Below are positions 46,105 to 55,276 of a stretch of DNA of 64,000 nt, in pieces. Below the pieces are notes generated by a model, which saw nothing but the letters and a program-made list of their open reading frames with translations, made no database searches and was not told the origin of the DNA. Position 1 is the stretch's first letter. Every line of letters begins with the position of its first letter. Made by a program: the position numbers and the translations under genes. Where the stretch lies: positions 124,001-188,000 of the forward strand of contig NZ_WTYW01000003.1 of the NCBI RefSeq assembly GCF_009827635.1, in the 5' to 3' direction. Origin of the DNA: Parapontixanthobacter aurantiacus. Lineage in GTDB: Bacteria; Pseudomonadota; Alphaproteobacteria; Sphingomonadales; Sphingomonadaceae.

Positions 46105-46226
46105 TAAATGTCCTTGAAATATAGGGAATTTTTGGAGCCGATTTTTCGTCCGCGACCCATTCCCGCGGAACATTGCGGGAAAATGCGGCTCGTTGCGACC
46201 TGGCTTCGTACAAATGTCGTACACTG

Positions 46227-47345
46227 TCAGCCCTCCTTTTTCAGCTTGAGTTTGGTCCGCCGTTCAGCCTTCCGTTGGCCGCGACGGAGCGCGCGATTGA
46301 TCTTGTCTTCAGCCTCTTCCACGTGGGTGTACGCCTTTCGCATCAGGTTGATGTCTTCCCAGCCACCGTGATGGGCGGCCGCATTGGCATCTACACCTTC
46401 TCGAACATTCATCTCCTGGCCAAATGCATGCCGACCCGCAGTATGAAATGGGATGAAGCGAATTCCCGCATCAGCGCAGGCCTTTCTCCATAATTTCAAG
46501 GGGCCTGACCGGCCCGCGTATCCGAACAGGCGAAGATTTTCTGGTACCCTTGGCCAACCGCGAGGATATTCTGGAGTTAGCGCCAGCAGCTCTTCCATCA
46601 ATTCGGGCGGAACGGCAATCCATCGATCTTCGGTCCCTTTCGCTGCTGGGATGCAAACTTTTCCTTCAGCAGCATCCACATGCTTGTGTGGATGCATTGA
46701 AATTGTTTGTGAAATCCGCCCGGCGGTCGCGAACATCATCAACGCAAGAGTTGCGATTTTTGGTGGGGCATGTTCTCGGAATTGAAGCAGCCAATCCCAA
46801 TCTGCCGGAGGATATTTCTTTCGGCCCGTGCTACCCCGCTTTTTATCCTGGGCGACCTTCTCAGCCTTAGTGTAACCGCGAATCCGATACACTGTTCCGT
46901 CGCTGTCATCATATAAGTTATTAACGACAGCGCGCACGGGCGTGATTATCTGGCGCGTCCAGGTCGCCGTCGATGCCATCGGATAGATCTTCTCTCCCAG
47001 CTTGCGGACTAGCGATGGTTTTAGGTTCTTTATCTGGATCGCGCCAATTTCTGTAAGGATGGGGATGAGGTAGGTCGCTTCCTTTGGCTTCGCAGTGTAT
47101 TTTAAGACTGCATCTGCGAACGTCAGATCGGGCGCCTTCGGACCAAGCTCCTCTTCCCCAGCGGTTTCGCCATTCAGATGGCGGTTCAGGACTCGTTTTT
47201 CTTCCTCACGACACCATTCCCACGCGCCTGCCTCTTCAGATGCTCTAGTGCTTTTGCGGTAGTAGCCTGAGATCGCGGTACCACCGTATTCGATCGTTCC
47301 CCGGACCCACCATTTCCCTTTACGCTTATAGACCTCGAGCGGCAT
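46227..47345 (-). CDS. Tyrosine integrase of island 2
   Basis: 372 aa. N-terminal segment YKRKGKWWVRGTIEYGG is a short arm-type domain; the catalytic domain has Arg in ATAGRISQTISMHP, HxxR in FHTAGRHAFGQEM, His in AAHHGGWEDINLM and Tyr in RKAYTHVEEAEDK. It is adjacent to the tRNA-Val fragment. Its start lies inside the end of the 118-aa gene upstream. Confidence 0.9.
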   Translation of the reverse strand: MPLEVYKRKGKWWVRGTIEYGGTAISGYYRKSTRASEEAGAWEWCREEEKRVLNRHLNGETAGEEELGPKAPDLTFADAVLKYTAKPKEATYLIPILTEIGAIQIKNLKPSLVRKLGEKIYPMASTATWTRQIITPVRAVVNNLYDDSDGTVYRIRGYTKAEKVAQDKKRGSTGRKKYPPADWDWLLQFREHAPPKIATLALMMFATAGRISQTISMHPHKHVDAAEGKVCIPAAKGTEDRWIAVPPELMEELLALTPEYPRGWPRVPENLRLFGYAGRSGPLKLWRKACADAGIRFIPFHTAGRHAFGQEMNVREGVDANAAAHHGGWEDINLMRKAYTHVEEAEDKINRALRRGQRKAERRTKLKLKKEG

Positions 47346-47542
47346 CGGTTTGAACTTTCAGAGATAAGATCCAAATTTTCCGGTGTGATCAAGACAGTCC
47401 GGCCCATCTTCCGGAAGGTACCAAGCTCGACGGCTCGCTCCCTCAGCCACCGAGCCGATATCTTGATGCCTCGCTCGGCGAGTTTTTCCACCCATTCTTC
47501 GGCGGTAAGCGCGCGGCTCAAATTTGGGCAGGATTCAATCAT
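47186..47542 (-). CDS. Small DNA-binding protein in integrase operon
   Basis: 118 aa from ATG at 47542, with GAGGG 5 bases upstream. Residues 10-60 (LTAEEWVEKLAERGIKISAR, WLRERAVELGTFRKMGRTVL, ITPENLDL) look like a helix-turn-helix of excisionase type. The last 53 codons overlap the integrase gene in another frame, so the C-terminus (basic, low complexity) is unusual. The start overlaps the preceding excisionase stop by 8 bp. Confidence 0.55.
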   Translation of the reverse strand: MIESCPNLSRALTAEEWVEKLAERGIKISARWLRERAVELGTFRKMGRTVLITPENLDLISESSNRCRSRSISVKGNGGSGERSNTVVPRSQATTAKALEHLKRQARGNGVVRKKNES

Positions 47543-47759
47543 CGCCCTCGCCCCGCGCTTTCACTTCAGAGACTGGTTCGACCATCTCGCGAGCAATGTA
47601 TTCGTCCACGGCATTCACCGGGAGGAGGTACCTGGTGCCGATCCGAATGTACCTGAGGTGCCGGTTGTCGATTAGGGTTCGGATGCGTTTCTCGGCCCAT
47701 CCGGTCCGTCGCGCCAGTTGCCGCGGACTGATCAGTTCAACAGCGTCAAGCGTAGACAT
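47535..47759 (-). CDS. Excisionase-like helix-turn-helix protein
   Basis: 74 aa from ATG at 47759 with a perfect AGGAGG. Sequence LISPRQLARRTGWAEKRIRT, LIDNRHLRYIRIGTRYLLPV is the MerR/Xis-like winged helix. First gene of the minus-strand operon xis, 118-aa gene, integrase. Divergent from the XRE gene. Confidence 0.75.
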   Translation of the reverse strand: MSTLDAVELISPRQLARRTGWAEKRIRTLIDNRHLRYIRIGTRYLLPVNAVDEYIAREMVEPVSEVKARGEGDD

Positions 47760-47813
47760 TTGGACCTCCTGGTGCACAAAGCGGTATAAATAGGAACGCG
47801 AATCGTCATTAGT

Positions 47814-47844
47814 GAACATTTGTGCATAAAAAGGGAACATTTGT
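47814..47844. promoter_or_regulatory. Putative operator between xis and XRE genes
   Basis: GAACATTTGT occurs at 47814-47823 and 47835-47844, a 21-bp period equal to two helical turns, in the 60-100 bp between the divergent xis operon and the XRE gene. Likely binding sites of the XRE repressor. Confidence 0.4.
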
Positions 47845-47848
47845 CCAG

Positions 47849-48259
47849 TTGATAAATGCAGCTGCCATCGGTGGTCGAATGTTGGAGACCCGGAAAGATC
47901 ACGATCTTCCGCAGAGTAAGGTAGCGGCGTTGCTGCATATCTCAGATCGCGGATACAAAAATTATGAGACCGGCAAACGCGAGATACCGCTCTCCGTCGC
48001 TCTGGCTTTCTGCGAACGTTTCGGCATTTCATTCTCATGGCTCGTCACAGGAACGGATTGCCTTCATCCTGACGATGTCGGCGTGGCCGTCGGCGAACTG
48101 GTTTCGGAGATCTTCGCCGAGTCCTCAAAAAGAGGTTTGCAACTGACCCCCACGCAGGCTGGCAAGATCGGTGCTTACATCTTCAAGACATGTCACACGA
48201 ACCGGACCTCACCCAACCAGGAAGTCGCGGCGGTATTTGAACTGATGGGAGAGGATTGA
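47849..48259 (+). CDS. XRE family transcriptional regulator
   Basis: About 136 aa from TTG at 47849; GTG 47822 and ATG 47879 are alternatives. The TTG keeps the family N-terminus (INAAAIGGRMLETRKD). Helix-turn-helix: LPQSKVAALLHISDRGYKNY, ETGKREIPLSVALAFCERFG, then FSWLVTGTD, as in phage-type repressors. It probably governs the divergent integration genes. Coupled (TGATG) to the small membrane protein. Confidence 0.75.
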   Translation: MINAAAIGGRMLETRKDHDLPQSKVAALLHISDRGYKNYETGKREIPLSVALAFCERFGISFSWLVTGTDCLHPDDVGVAVGELVSEIFAESSKRGLQLTPTQAGKIGAYIFKTCHTNRTSPNQEVAAVFELMGED

Positions 48260-48537
48260 TGGCGCGTCTATCGGATCATGAGGAACTCGAGAGGCAGCTT
48301 AGTCGATTGGCGAATTTCCTCCGTGTCACGGCCATAAGTTTCCTGGGAATTGCGATTATTGCTGCCGCGACGGATCGCAGTGTACTTGGCGGCGATCTAG
48401 GACTCTATCATCTTGTCTTGGGCTGTTTGGCAGCTTCAGGCGTGGCCTTGGGATATGCCGGACACCGTGTCGCACGGTTACTTCTATTGGGTGATGTGAA
48501 ATCGACTCCCATTTCGCTCAACCAGATCGATGATTGA
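48259..48537 (+). CDS. Small two-helix membrane protein
   Basis: 92 aa from ATG at 48259, overlapping the XRE stop. Two hydrophobic stretches (VTAISFLGIAIIAAATD and YHLVLGCLAASGVALGYAG). No family recognised. It lies between the repressor and the methyltransferase gene, 60 bp before the latter. Confidence 0.6.
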   Translation: MARLSDHEELERQLSRLANFLRVTAISFLGIAIIAAATDRSVLGGDLGLYHLVLGCLAASGVALGYAGHRVARLLLLGDVKSTPISLNQIDD

Positions 48538-48597
48538 TTTCAATCCGCAAATTCACCGCTACTCGCACGACCGTCGGGCATCCCGCGAGAGGTCTGA

Positions 48598-51396
48598 ATG
48601 AACGCCACCGAAATAGCTGAAGCCATAGAGATACTGGCGGAGCAGCCGTTTGACGCTGCCGAATTCCCCTACGCCTTTCTGGAGGCTTTTGGGCGCAAGC
48701 CCACCGAGATCAAGCGGCTGCGTTCTGGCAACACCAACAAGTCCGATCTGGGCGGCGTTCTTCAGCGCAACCACATCCACATCGCCGTCACGGCGCCGGG
48801 TGAGGTCACGCATACCCTCACCGCCCTGCGCGACAGCCCGGCTACCGCAAAGGCCAAGGCCAAGTTCATCCTCGCCACCGATGGCGACATGCTCGAAGCA
48901 CAGGATCTGGCGAGCGGGGACATCCTTTCCTGCCCCTATCCTGAATTTGCCGAAAAGTTCGGCTTCTTCCTGCCGCTGGCGGGCATCACCACCATTCCCC
49001 AGCTGCGCGAAAGTTCGTTCGACATTCGCGCCACCCGCCTGTTCAACAAGCTTTATCTGGAGCTGCTGCAGGACAATCCCGATTGGGATACCGCCGCCCG
49101 CCGCGCGGATATGAACCATTTCATGGCCCGGCTGATCTTCTGCTTTTATGCGGAGGATACCAGCATCTTCCACCCCAGCTATCCCTTCACCGGGACGGTC
49201 GAGAAGATGAGCGAGCGGGACAGTTCGAACACGCATGAGGTGATTGCCGAACTGTTCCGCGCGATGAATACGCGCAAGGAGAACCACGAGGCGCAAGGCA
49301 TCAAGAGCTGGGCGCGGCCCTTCCCCTATGTGAATGGCGGGCTGTTTGGTGGATCGCTGGATGTGCCGCGCTTCAACAAGTCGGCGCGCAATTACCTGAT
49401 CCATATCGGCGGGCTGAACTGGACGAAGATCAACCCCGATATTTTCGGCAGCATGATCCAGGCCGTAGCCGATGATGAGGAGCGCGGCGCGCTGGGCATG
49501 CATTACACCAGCGTGCCCAACATCCTGAAGGTGCTGAACCCGCTGTTCCTCGACGACCTGCGCGCCAAGCTGGAGGAAGCGGGCGACAACAAGGTAAAGC
49601 TGCTCAACCTGCGCAAGCGGATGGCGAAAATCCGCGTGTTCGATCCGGCCTGTGGATCGGGCAATTTCCTCGTCATCGCTTACAAGGAAATGCGCAAGAT
49701 CGAGGCGGAGATCAATCAGCGCCGCGATGAGACCGATCGCGCATCGGACATTCCGCTGACCAATTTTCGCGGGATCGAACTGCGCGATTTTCCGGCGGAG
49801 ATCGCCCGGCTCGCGCTCATCATTGCGGAATTTCAGTCCGACGTGCTCTATCGCGGGCAGAAGCTGGCTCTGGCGGAATTTCTGCCGCTCGATGCACAGA
49901 ACTGGATCGTCCAGGGCAATGCCCTGCGGCTCGACTGGCTGACGGTCTGTGAGCCGACCGGGAAAGGCGGCGGGAAGATCTTCGCCGACGATCTTTATGG
50001 CGCGCCGCTGGATCAGGCCAAGATCGACTTCGAGAACGAAGGTGGTGAGACATATATCTGCGGGAACCCGCCATATATTGGCGCAACGACCAAGGCTCCA
50101 AAAGGTGCGAGCAAGGAAACGAAGGCACGTCTCAAGCGCGAAGCCGAAATGCGCAAAGCCGATTTGGAAGCAGTGTTTCGCGGCAGGATCGACGCATGGA
50201 AGTCGCTGGACTACGTTTGCGGTTGGCTAATGAAAGCTGCCGATTACGGGAAGGTGGAGAATTCCGCAGCAGCGTTCGTTTCGACAAACTCCATCTGCCA
50301 AGGCGAGCAGGTATTTCGGTTTTGGCCAAGCATCATCAAAGATCAGCTGAGGATCAATTTCGCTGTCACGTCCTTCAGCTGGAAAAACCTTGCCGCCAAG
50401 AATGCCGGTGTCACAGTTTGCATTGTCGGGATTTCGCGACAGTCAGGGATGGCGAAGCTGTATAGCGGCAAAGACGACACGGTCCGTGATGTCCCAAACA
50501 TCAACGCTTATCTAGTGCCGTATCACGACGTCTACGTCGAGAATAAGTCCAAGCCCATTCAAGGGCTTCAAGCCGTTGTGAATGGCAGCAAACCGGCTGA
50601 CGGGGGCGGGCTGATTTTTGATGCCGATATTGCACACCAATTGCGCTCGGAGGCTGGCGAAGAATTTCAGGTAATTCGGCCATTCTTTGGGGCACACGAC
50701 GCAACGCACGGTGAAGGGCGTTACTGCATTTGGGCTTCAAAGGCGCAGTACGAGGCCCTCAAGGATCTACCGGGCTTTCAAAAGCGTTTCGACATTGTCG
50801 CGGAGATGAGAAACGAAAGCGACAAAGAGCTGACGAAGGCTGGTGCCGATAGCCCGTACGCATTCCAACAAGTTCGACAGCGCGGCAATGAGACTGTCTT
50901 CCAGATCCCCCGGCACTCTTCGGAGGAAAGAGAATTCTTCCCAGTGGCCACCTTGCCGAAAGGCGCGATTGTTGGTGATGGGGGTTTTGCGTTCTTCGAT
51001 CCACCATTGTGGAACATAGCAGTGCTCGTTTCAAAGGTCGCACTGTCTTGGATCGCAACGGTTTGCGGTAAGATTAAGACTGACTATCGATTCTCGAACA
51101 CCTTGGGTTGGAACACCCTTCCGGTTCCCCCGCTCACCGAGAAGAACAAGGCCGATCTCAGCTATTGCGCGGAGAAAATCTTGCTGGCGAGGGAAGCGTA
51201 TTTCCCGGCCACAATCGCCGAACTCTACGATGCCGAGAAGATGGATGAGCAGTTCCCGGAATTGCGTGATGCTCATGCCGCCAATGACGAGGTGCTGGAA
51301 CGCATCTACATCGGCCGCCGCTTCAAGAACGACACCGAACGCCTCGAAAAACTGTTCGAGCTCTACACTAAGATGACCGGCAAGAAGGCCGCGTGA
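48598..51396 (+). CDS. MmeI-like class I DNA adenine methyltransferase
   Basis: 932 aa. SAM motif I VFDPACGSGNFLVIAYKEM near residue 350, FRGIELRDFPAEIARLALII (typical of MmeI-like enzymes), catalytic motif IV ICGNPPYIGA near residue 490; a target-recognition region and C-terminal helical part follow. The order of N-terminal, helical, methylase, TRD and C-terminal parts is as in the MmeI group (type IIL). The N-terminal 150 residues, where MmeI has a PD-(D/E)xK nuclease, show no D...ExK pattern. So it is probably methylase-only, with cleavage supplied in trans. TGATG coupling to the next gene. Confidence 0.85.
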   Translation: MNATEIAEAIEILAEQPFDAAEFPYAFLEAFGRKPTEIKRLRSGNTNKSDLGGVLQRNHIHIAVTAPGEVTHTLTALRDSPATAKAKAKFILATDGDMLEAQDLASGDILSCPYPEFAEKFGFFLPLAGITTIPQLRESSFDIRATRLFNKLYLELLQDNPDWDTAARRADMNHFMARLIFCFYAEDTSIFHPSYPFTGTVEKMSERDSSNTHEVIAELFRAMNTRKENHEAQGIKSWARPFPYVNGGLFGGSLDVPRFNKSARNYLIHIGGLNWTKINPDIFGSMIQAVADDEERGALGMHYTSVPNILKVLNPLFLDDLRAKLEEAGDNKVKLLNLRKRMAKIRVFDPACGSGNFLVIAYKEMRKIEAEINQRRDETDRASDIPLTNFRGIELRDFPAEIARLALIIAEFQSDVLYRGQKLALAEFLPLDAQNWIVQGNALRLDWLTVCEPTGKGGGKIFADDLYGAPLDQAKIDFENEGGETYICGNPPYIGATTKAPKGASKETKARLKREAEMRKADLEAVFRGRIDAWKSLDYVCGWLMKAADYGKVENSAAAFVSTNSICQGEQVFRFWPSIIKDQLRINFAVTSFSWKNLAAKNAGVTVCIVGISRQSGMAKLYSGKDDTVRDVPNINAYLVPYHDVYVENKSKPIQGLQAVVNGSKPADGGGLIFDADIAHQLRSEAGEEFQVIRPFFGAHDATHGEGRYCIWASKAQYEALKDLPGFQKRFDIVAEMRNESDKELTKAGADSPYAFQQVRQRGNETVFQIPRHSSEEREFFPVATLPKGAIVGDGGFAFFDPPLWNIAVLVSKVALSWIATVCGKIKTDYRFSNTLGWNTLPVPPLTEKNKADLSYCAEKILLAREAYFPATIAELYDAEKMDEQFPELRDAHAANDEVLERIYIGRRFKNDTERLEKLFELYTKMTGKKAA

Positions 51397-52574
51397 TGGC
51401 GAAACGTCCGCGTGGTTGGGATAAACAAGCAGTCAATGGGATCGCTAAAAAACATTATGGCGGGCTTGCTGAGATGTTTGACGCCCATGGCTGGTATAAA
51501 CTTGACCGGACTTTTGGCCAGATCGCTCCTTCCCATGTGAAGGCAACTTACGGAAGCGTTGCTGCCTTTGAGCGAGCTCATGAAAATGGCCTTGCAGGCA
51601 ATGGTCTGGTTGATCCCATGGCTGCGATCAATTCCGATCCGCCAAACGTGTGGCTGACTAGCTATTACGGATACGATCCGGAAAATTGGGGCTTGCTCGC
51701 CTTTGGATCCGAAAGCGACAGAGCGAAGTTCCTGCGTGAAAGCGAGCCGGGCGCACTTGTCGTCGTCTACGGCACAAAAAGTCTCCGCTCCGATCTGGCC
51801 GGCCGAGTACTCGGTGTGCAGCAAGTGTCACATCTGGCCGGACCGTCCGAACAATTCATCTCACCGCAGGCATGGGCCGAGAAGCAAGCCAGCCCGCGAA
51901 ACAGGAGCCGATGGCTGTTTGGAGTACAATCAACGCGGGCCTGGCACGTGGTCCCTGAGGATCGCCCAAGGGTGGAAGACTTTGCTGATGAAACGTGGTC
52001 AGCTGGAGCTGGGCGTTCCATCGGCAGGTATTGCAAACGACTGACCAGCGCAGAAGCGAGAAAGGTTCTCGCCCTCCAAATGTACGAAGGCCCTGTTTTT
52101 GGAGGGCGAGAGATCGAGCACGCGGAGTTCGCTGATGGGCAAGACCTGATGCGACCAAGTCGGCCGGGACCCGTTTCTCAGAGCGGCTTTCATGTGTCCG
52201 AAAGCGAAGGTCCGAAGCACCTTTATATGCTTGAACTTGTCGGTGACGACATTGGTTCTTTCGTGCGTGGCCCAATAAGGAAGCGTAGAATCGTGAAGGT
52301 GGGTTTTTCCAAAAGCCCCGAAGTGCGCTGCAAAAGCTTCAACAGCGCCTTGCCAGGCAAGCAGTTTGAATGGCGCATTTTAAAGTCCACCTTCGTCGAA
52401 GGCCTCCCGCCTTTCCCATCGTCTCATCATGCCAAAAGCGGCGAGCAGGAAATGGTTCGGTTCCTTCACAAGAAGGCAGATTCAATGGGCGGGGAATTCT
52501 TCCTCGCCAATGACGACCACCTCAATAAGGCATGGAAGCGGGGGAAATCGGCGGCCACCGAATTCGGAGGTTGA
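51396..52574 (+). CDS. PUA/EVE-like domain plus GIY-YIG nuclease-like protein
   Basis: 392 aa, ATG overlapping the methyltransferase stop. Residues about 80-150 (NVWLTSYYGYDPENWGLLAF, SEPGALVVVYGTKSLRSDLA, GRVLGVQQVSH) look like a PUA/EVE-type domain, a fold that reads modified bases. Residues about 275-385 are T5orf172/GIY-YIG-like: HLYMLELVGDD, RIVKVGFSKSPEVRCKSFN with the conserved Arg, and Glu in AKSGEQEMVRFLHKK. This combination suggests a nuclease guided by base modification. Domain calls are from pattern only; the coupling to a methyltransferase supports them. Confidence 0.6.
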   Translation: MAKRPRGWDKQAVNGIAKKHYGGLAEMFDAHGWYKLDRTFGQIAPSHVKATYGSVAAFERAHENGLAGNGLVDPMAAINSDPPNVWLTSYYGYDPENWGLLAFGSESDRAKFLRESEPGALVVVYGTKSLRSDLAGRVLGVQQVSHLAGPSEQFISPQAWAEKQASPRNRSRWLFGVQSTRAWHVVPEDRPRVEDFADETWSAGAGRSIGRYCKRLTSAEARKVLALQMYEGPVFGGREIEHAEFADGQDLMRPSRPGPVSQSGFHVSESEGPKHLYMLELVGDDIGSFVRGPIRKRRIVKVGFSKSPEVRCKSFNSALPGKQFEWRILKSTFVEGLPPFPSSHHAKSGEQEMVRFLHKKADSMGGEFFLANDDHLNKAWKRGKSAATEFGG

Positions 52575-52665
52575 AGGACGTAAAACGCCATCATGGAATT
52601 GGCTTGTATGCCGGACGACTGCGAATTATGATTACAGGTGATTACATCTGCATCAGGAGCCAGCT

Positions 52666-52923
52666 ATGGGACATGAACCGGCCACTTCCCCCATCACCAT
52701 TCGCGCGGCGAAGGAGATGGTGAGCGAGATCGATTCCATCGCCCATGCGCTAGACCGGTCGCGCAATTACGTCATCAATCAGGCGCTGCAGCAATATCTG
52801 GAAGCCAATGCCTGGCAGGTGGAGCGGATCAAGGAAGGGATTGCGGACGCGCGCGCTGGCCGCGTCCACCCCGCCGATGATGTCCATGCTGAAATCGCCG
52901 CGAAACACGGCTTTGGCCGCTGA
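52666..52923 (+). CDS. Ribbon-helix-helix antitoxin
   Basis: 85 aa. SPITIRAAKEMVSEIDSIAH, ALDRSRNYVINQALQQYLEA is a CopG/ParD-type RHH with the following toxin-binding tail (VERIKEGIADARAGRVHPAD). TGATG overlap with the RelE/ParE toxin gene. It should neutralise the toxin and repress the pair. It begins 92 bp after the PUA/GIY-YIG gene, so a promoter may lie there. Confidence 0.85.
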   Translation: MGHEPATSPITIRAAKEMVSEIDSIAHALDRSRNYVINQALQQYLEANAWQVERIKEGIADARAGRVHPADDVHAEIAAKHGFGR

Positions 52924-53237
52924 TGCGGGTCACTTATGCGAGTGCCGCGCGGCGCGATCTTGATGCGATTATCGACTACATCTCGCTTGAAGACCGGGCT
53001 GCGGCCGAACGGGTTTTCCATGCGATTTCCGATAGCGTCGACAGACTGGGGGATTACCCCAACATGGGCCATGTCGGCCGGATCCCCGATACGCGCGAGC
53101 TTTCCGTGACGGGCCTGCCCTATATCGTCGTCTATGAAGTTTCCGCCGAGACGGTGACCGTGCTCGCCGTCTTCCACGGCGCGCGCGATCTGGCCCGTGC
53201 GATGGCAGAAAGATCAAAAGGGATGCCCGATAAATGA
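52923..53237 (+). CDS. RelE/ParE family toxin
   Basis: 104 aa. VTYASAARRDLDAIIDYISL, RVFHAISDSVDRLGDYPNMG, TRELSVTGLPYIVVYEVSAE, VLAVFHGARD are the ParE/RelE fold signatures. It overlaps its antitoxin upstream and, by ATGA, the helicase downstream, so the toxin gene is embedded in the restriction-like operon. Confidence 0.88.
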   Translation: MRVTYASAARRDLDAIIDYISLEDRAAAERVFHAISDSVDRLGDYPNMGHVGRIPDTRELSVTGLPYIVVYEVSAETVTVLAVFHGARDLARAMAERSKGMPDK

Positions 53238-55276
53238 CCAAGACCGTCCCTTCCGTTTCTGTCAGCTATGCGCAGAATGGTGCCTCCACCAAATCGAACG
53301 AACTGGGCATGCGCCCGATGCAGGAACGCGCCTTCGAGAAGCGGGGCGAGCAATATCTGCTGATTAAGTCGCCGCCGGCATCGGGCAAGAGCCGCGCGCT
53401 CATGTTCATCGCGCTCGACAAGCTGACCAATCAGGATCTGCGCCAAGCAATCATCGTGGTGCCGGAAAAAAGCATCGGCTCCAGCTTCAATGACGAACCG
53501 CTCAGGCAGTATGGCTTCTGGACGGACTGGCATGTGGAACCCCGCTGGAACCTGTGCAACGCGCCGGGCACCGATGGCGGCAAGGTCAATGCGCTGGGCA
53601 GCTTTCTGGAAAGCGATGACAAGGTGCTGGTCTGCACCCATGCGACCTTCCGGTTTGCTGTCGATAAATTCGGGGTGGAAGCCTTCGACAATCGCCTGAT
53701 CGCAGTGGACGAATTCCACCACGTCTCCGCCAATCCGGACAACAGGCTGGGCACGCATCTGGGCGAACTGATTGCGCGCGACAAGGTGCATATCGTCGCC
53801 ATGACCGGCTCGTACTTTCGCGGCGACGCAGAAGCCGTGCTGGCCCCGCAGGACGAGGCGCGTTTCGACAGCGTGACCTACACCTATTACGAGCAGCTCA
53901 ACGGCTATGAGCATCTGAAAAGCCTCGATATCGGCTATTTCTTCTATTCCGGCCCCTATTCCGACAGCATCCTGGAGGTGCTCGACCCGGCGGAAAAGAC
54001 CATCATCCACATCCCCAGCGTCACTTCGCGCGAAAGCACTAAGGACAAGCATCGGGAAGTGGAGCATATCATCGAGGAGTTGGGCGATTGGCTGGGCACC
54101 GACGATGCGACCGGGTTCCAGCTGGTCAGGACGGCAGACGGGCGCACCTTGCGGATTGCCGACCTAGTCGACGACGATCCGGGCAAGCGCGATCGCGTAT
54201 CGGCGGCGCTGAAGGACGCCAGCCAGAAGAACAACCGCGATCATGTCGACATCATCATCGCGCTGGGCATGGCTAAGGAGGGTTTCGACTGGATCTGGTG
54301 CCAGCACGCTCTGACTGTTGGCTATCGGGCCAGCCTGACCGAAATCGTCCAGATCATCGGCCGCGCCACCCGCGATGCGCCGGGCAAGGCGCGCGCCCGC
54401 TTCACAAACCTGATCGCCGAACCTGATGCTGCGGAATCCGTGGTGACTGAGGCGATCAACGACACACTGAAAGCCATCGCTGCCAGCCTGCTGATGGAAC
54501 AGGTTCTTGCCCCGCGTTTCGAGTTCAAGCCCAAGACCCCGACCAGCCAGGCAGACCCCGATTTCGACTATGGCGAAGCCGGATACGACAAGGATCGCTG
54601 CAATGTCGGCTTCAACGAGGAGCGCGGCACTTACCAGATCGAAATCAAGGGGCTGGCCGAACCCAAGAGCCCCGAAGCAGAACGCATTTGCCGGGAGGAT
54701 CTGAATGAGGTGATCGCCACCTTCGTGCATGACAAACGCTCGATCGAGCGTGGCCTGTTCGATGAGGAGCTGGTTCCTGAGGAACTCACGCAGGTGCGTT
54801 TGGGCAAGATCATCAAGGACAAGTACCCGGAGCTGGATGACGAAGATCAGGAAGCGGTACGCCAGCACGCCATCGCTGCTCTGAATCTCACTCAGCAGGC
54901 AGCGCGTATTGCCGCTGGCGATGACAAGGAACAGGGAGCCAATACCGCCCTGATCGACGGTGTGCGCAAATTCGCGATGGATGTGCGTGAGCTCGACATC
55001 GATCTGATCGACCGGATCAACCCGTTCGGCGAAGCCTACGCCATCCTCGCCAAAACCATGAGCGAGGACAGCCTGAAGCAGGTCGCCGCAGCCATTTCCG
55101 CCAAGCGCACCAGCCTGACGCCTGAAGAGGCGAAGGAATTGGCAGTGCGTGCGGTCCGCTTCAAGAAGGAACGCGGGCGCCTGCCGTCGATCAGCTCGGC
55201 CGACGCCTGGGAAAAGCGAATGGCCGAAGGCGCAGCAGCATTTGTCCGGTTCAAGGATGAGGGCCGCTATGAGTGA
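53234..55276 (+). CDS. SF2 DEAD/DEAH-type helicase
   Basis: 680 aa. Walker A KSPPASGKSRALM (46-55), DEFH box LIAVDEFHHVSANP (159-162), motif III-like AMTGSYFRG, motif VI QIIGRATRDAPGKARARF near residue 375. The C-terminal 300 residues are helical with no nuclease motif found. Type I and III restriction translocases have the same core. It overlaps the toxin stop (ATGA) and the next gene by 8 bp, so it is part of one translational chain with the GIY-YIG protein. Confidence 0.88.
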   Translation: MTKTVPSVSVSYAQNGASTKSNELGMRPMQERAFEKRGEQYLLIKSPPASGKSRALMFIALDKLTNQDLRQAIIVVPEKSIGSSFNDEPLRQYGFWTDWHVEPRWNLCNAPGTDGGKVNALGSFLESDDKVLVCTHATFRFAVDKFGVEAFDNRLIAVDEFHHVSANPDNRLGTHLGELIARDKVHIVAMTGSYFRGDAEAVLAPQDEARFDSVTYTYYEQLNGYEHLKSLDIGYFFYSGPYSDSILEVLDPAEKTIIHIPSVTSRESTKDKHREVEHIIEELGDWLGTDDATGFQLVRTADGRTLRIADLVDDDPGKRDRVSAALKDASQKNNRDHVDIIIALGMAKEGFDWIWCQHALTVGYRASLTEIVQIIGRATRDAPGKARARFTNLIAEPDAAESVVTEAINDTLKAIAASLLMEQVLAPRFEFKPKTPTSQADPDFDYGEAGYDKDRCNVGFNEERGTYQIEIKGLAEPKSPEAERICREDLNEVIATFVHDKRSIERGLFDEELVPEELTQVRLGKIIKDKYPELDDEDQEAVRQHAIAALNLTQQAARIAAGDDKEQGANTALIDGVRKFAMDVRELDIDLIDRINPFGEAYAILAKTMSEDSLKQVAAAISAKRTSLTPEEAKELAVRAVRFKKERGRLPSISSADAWEKRMAEGAAAFVRFKDEGRYE

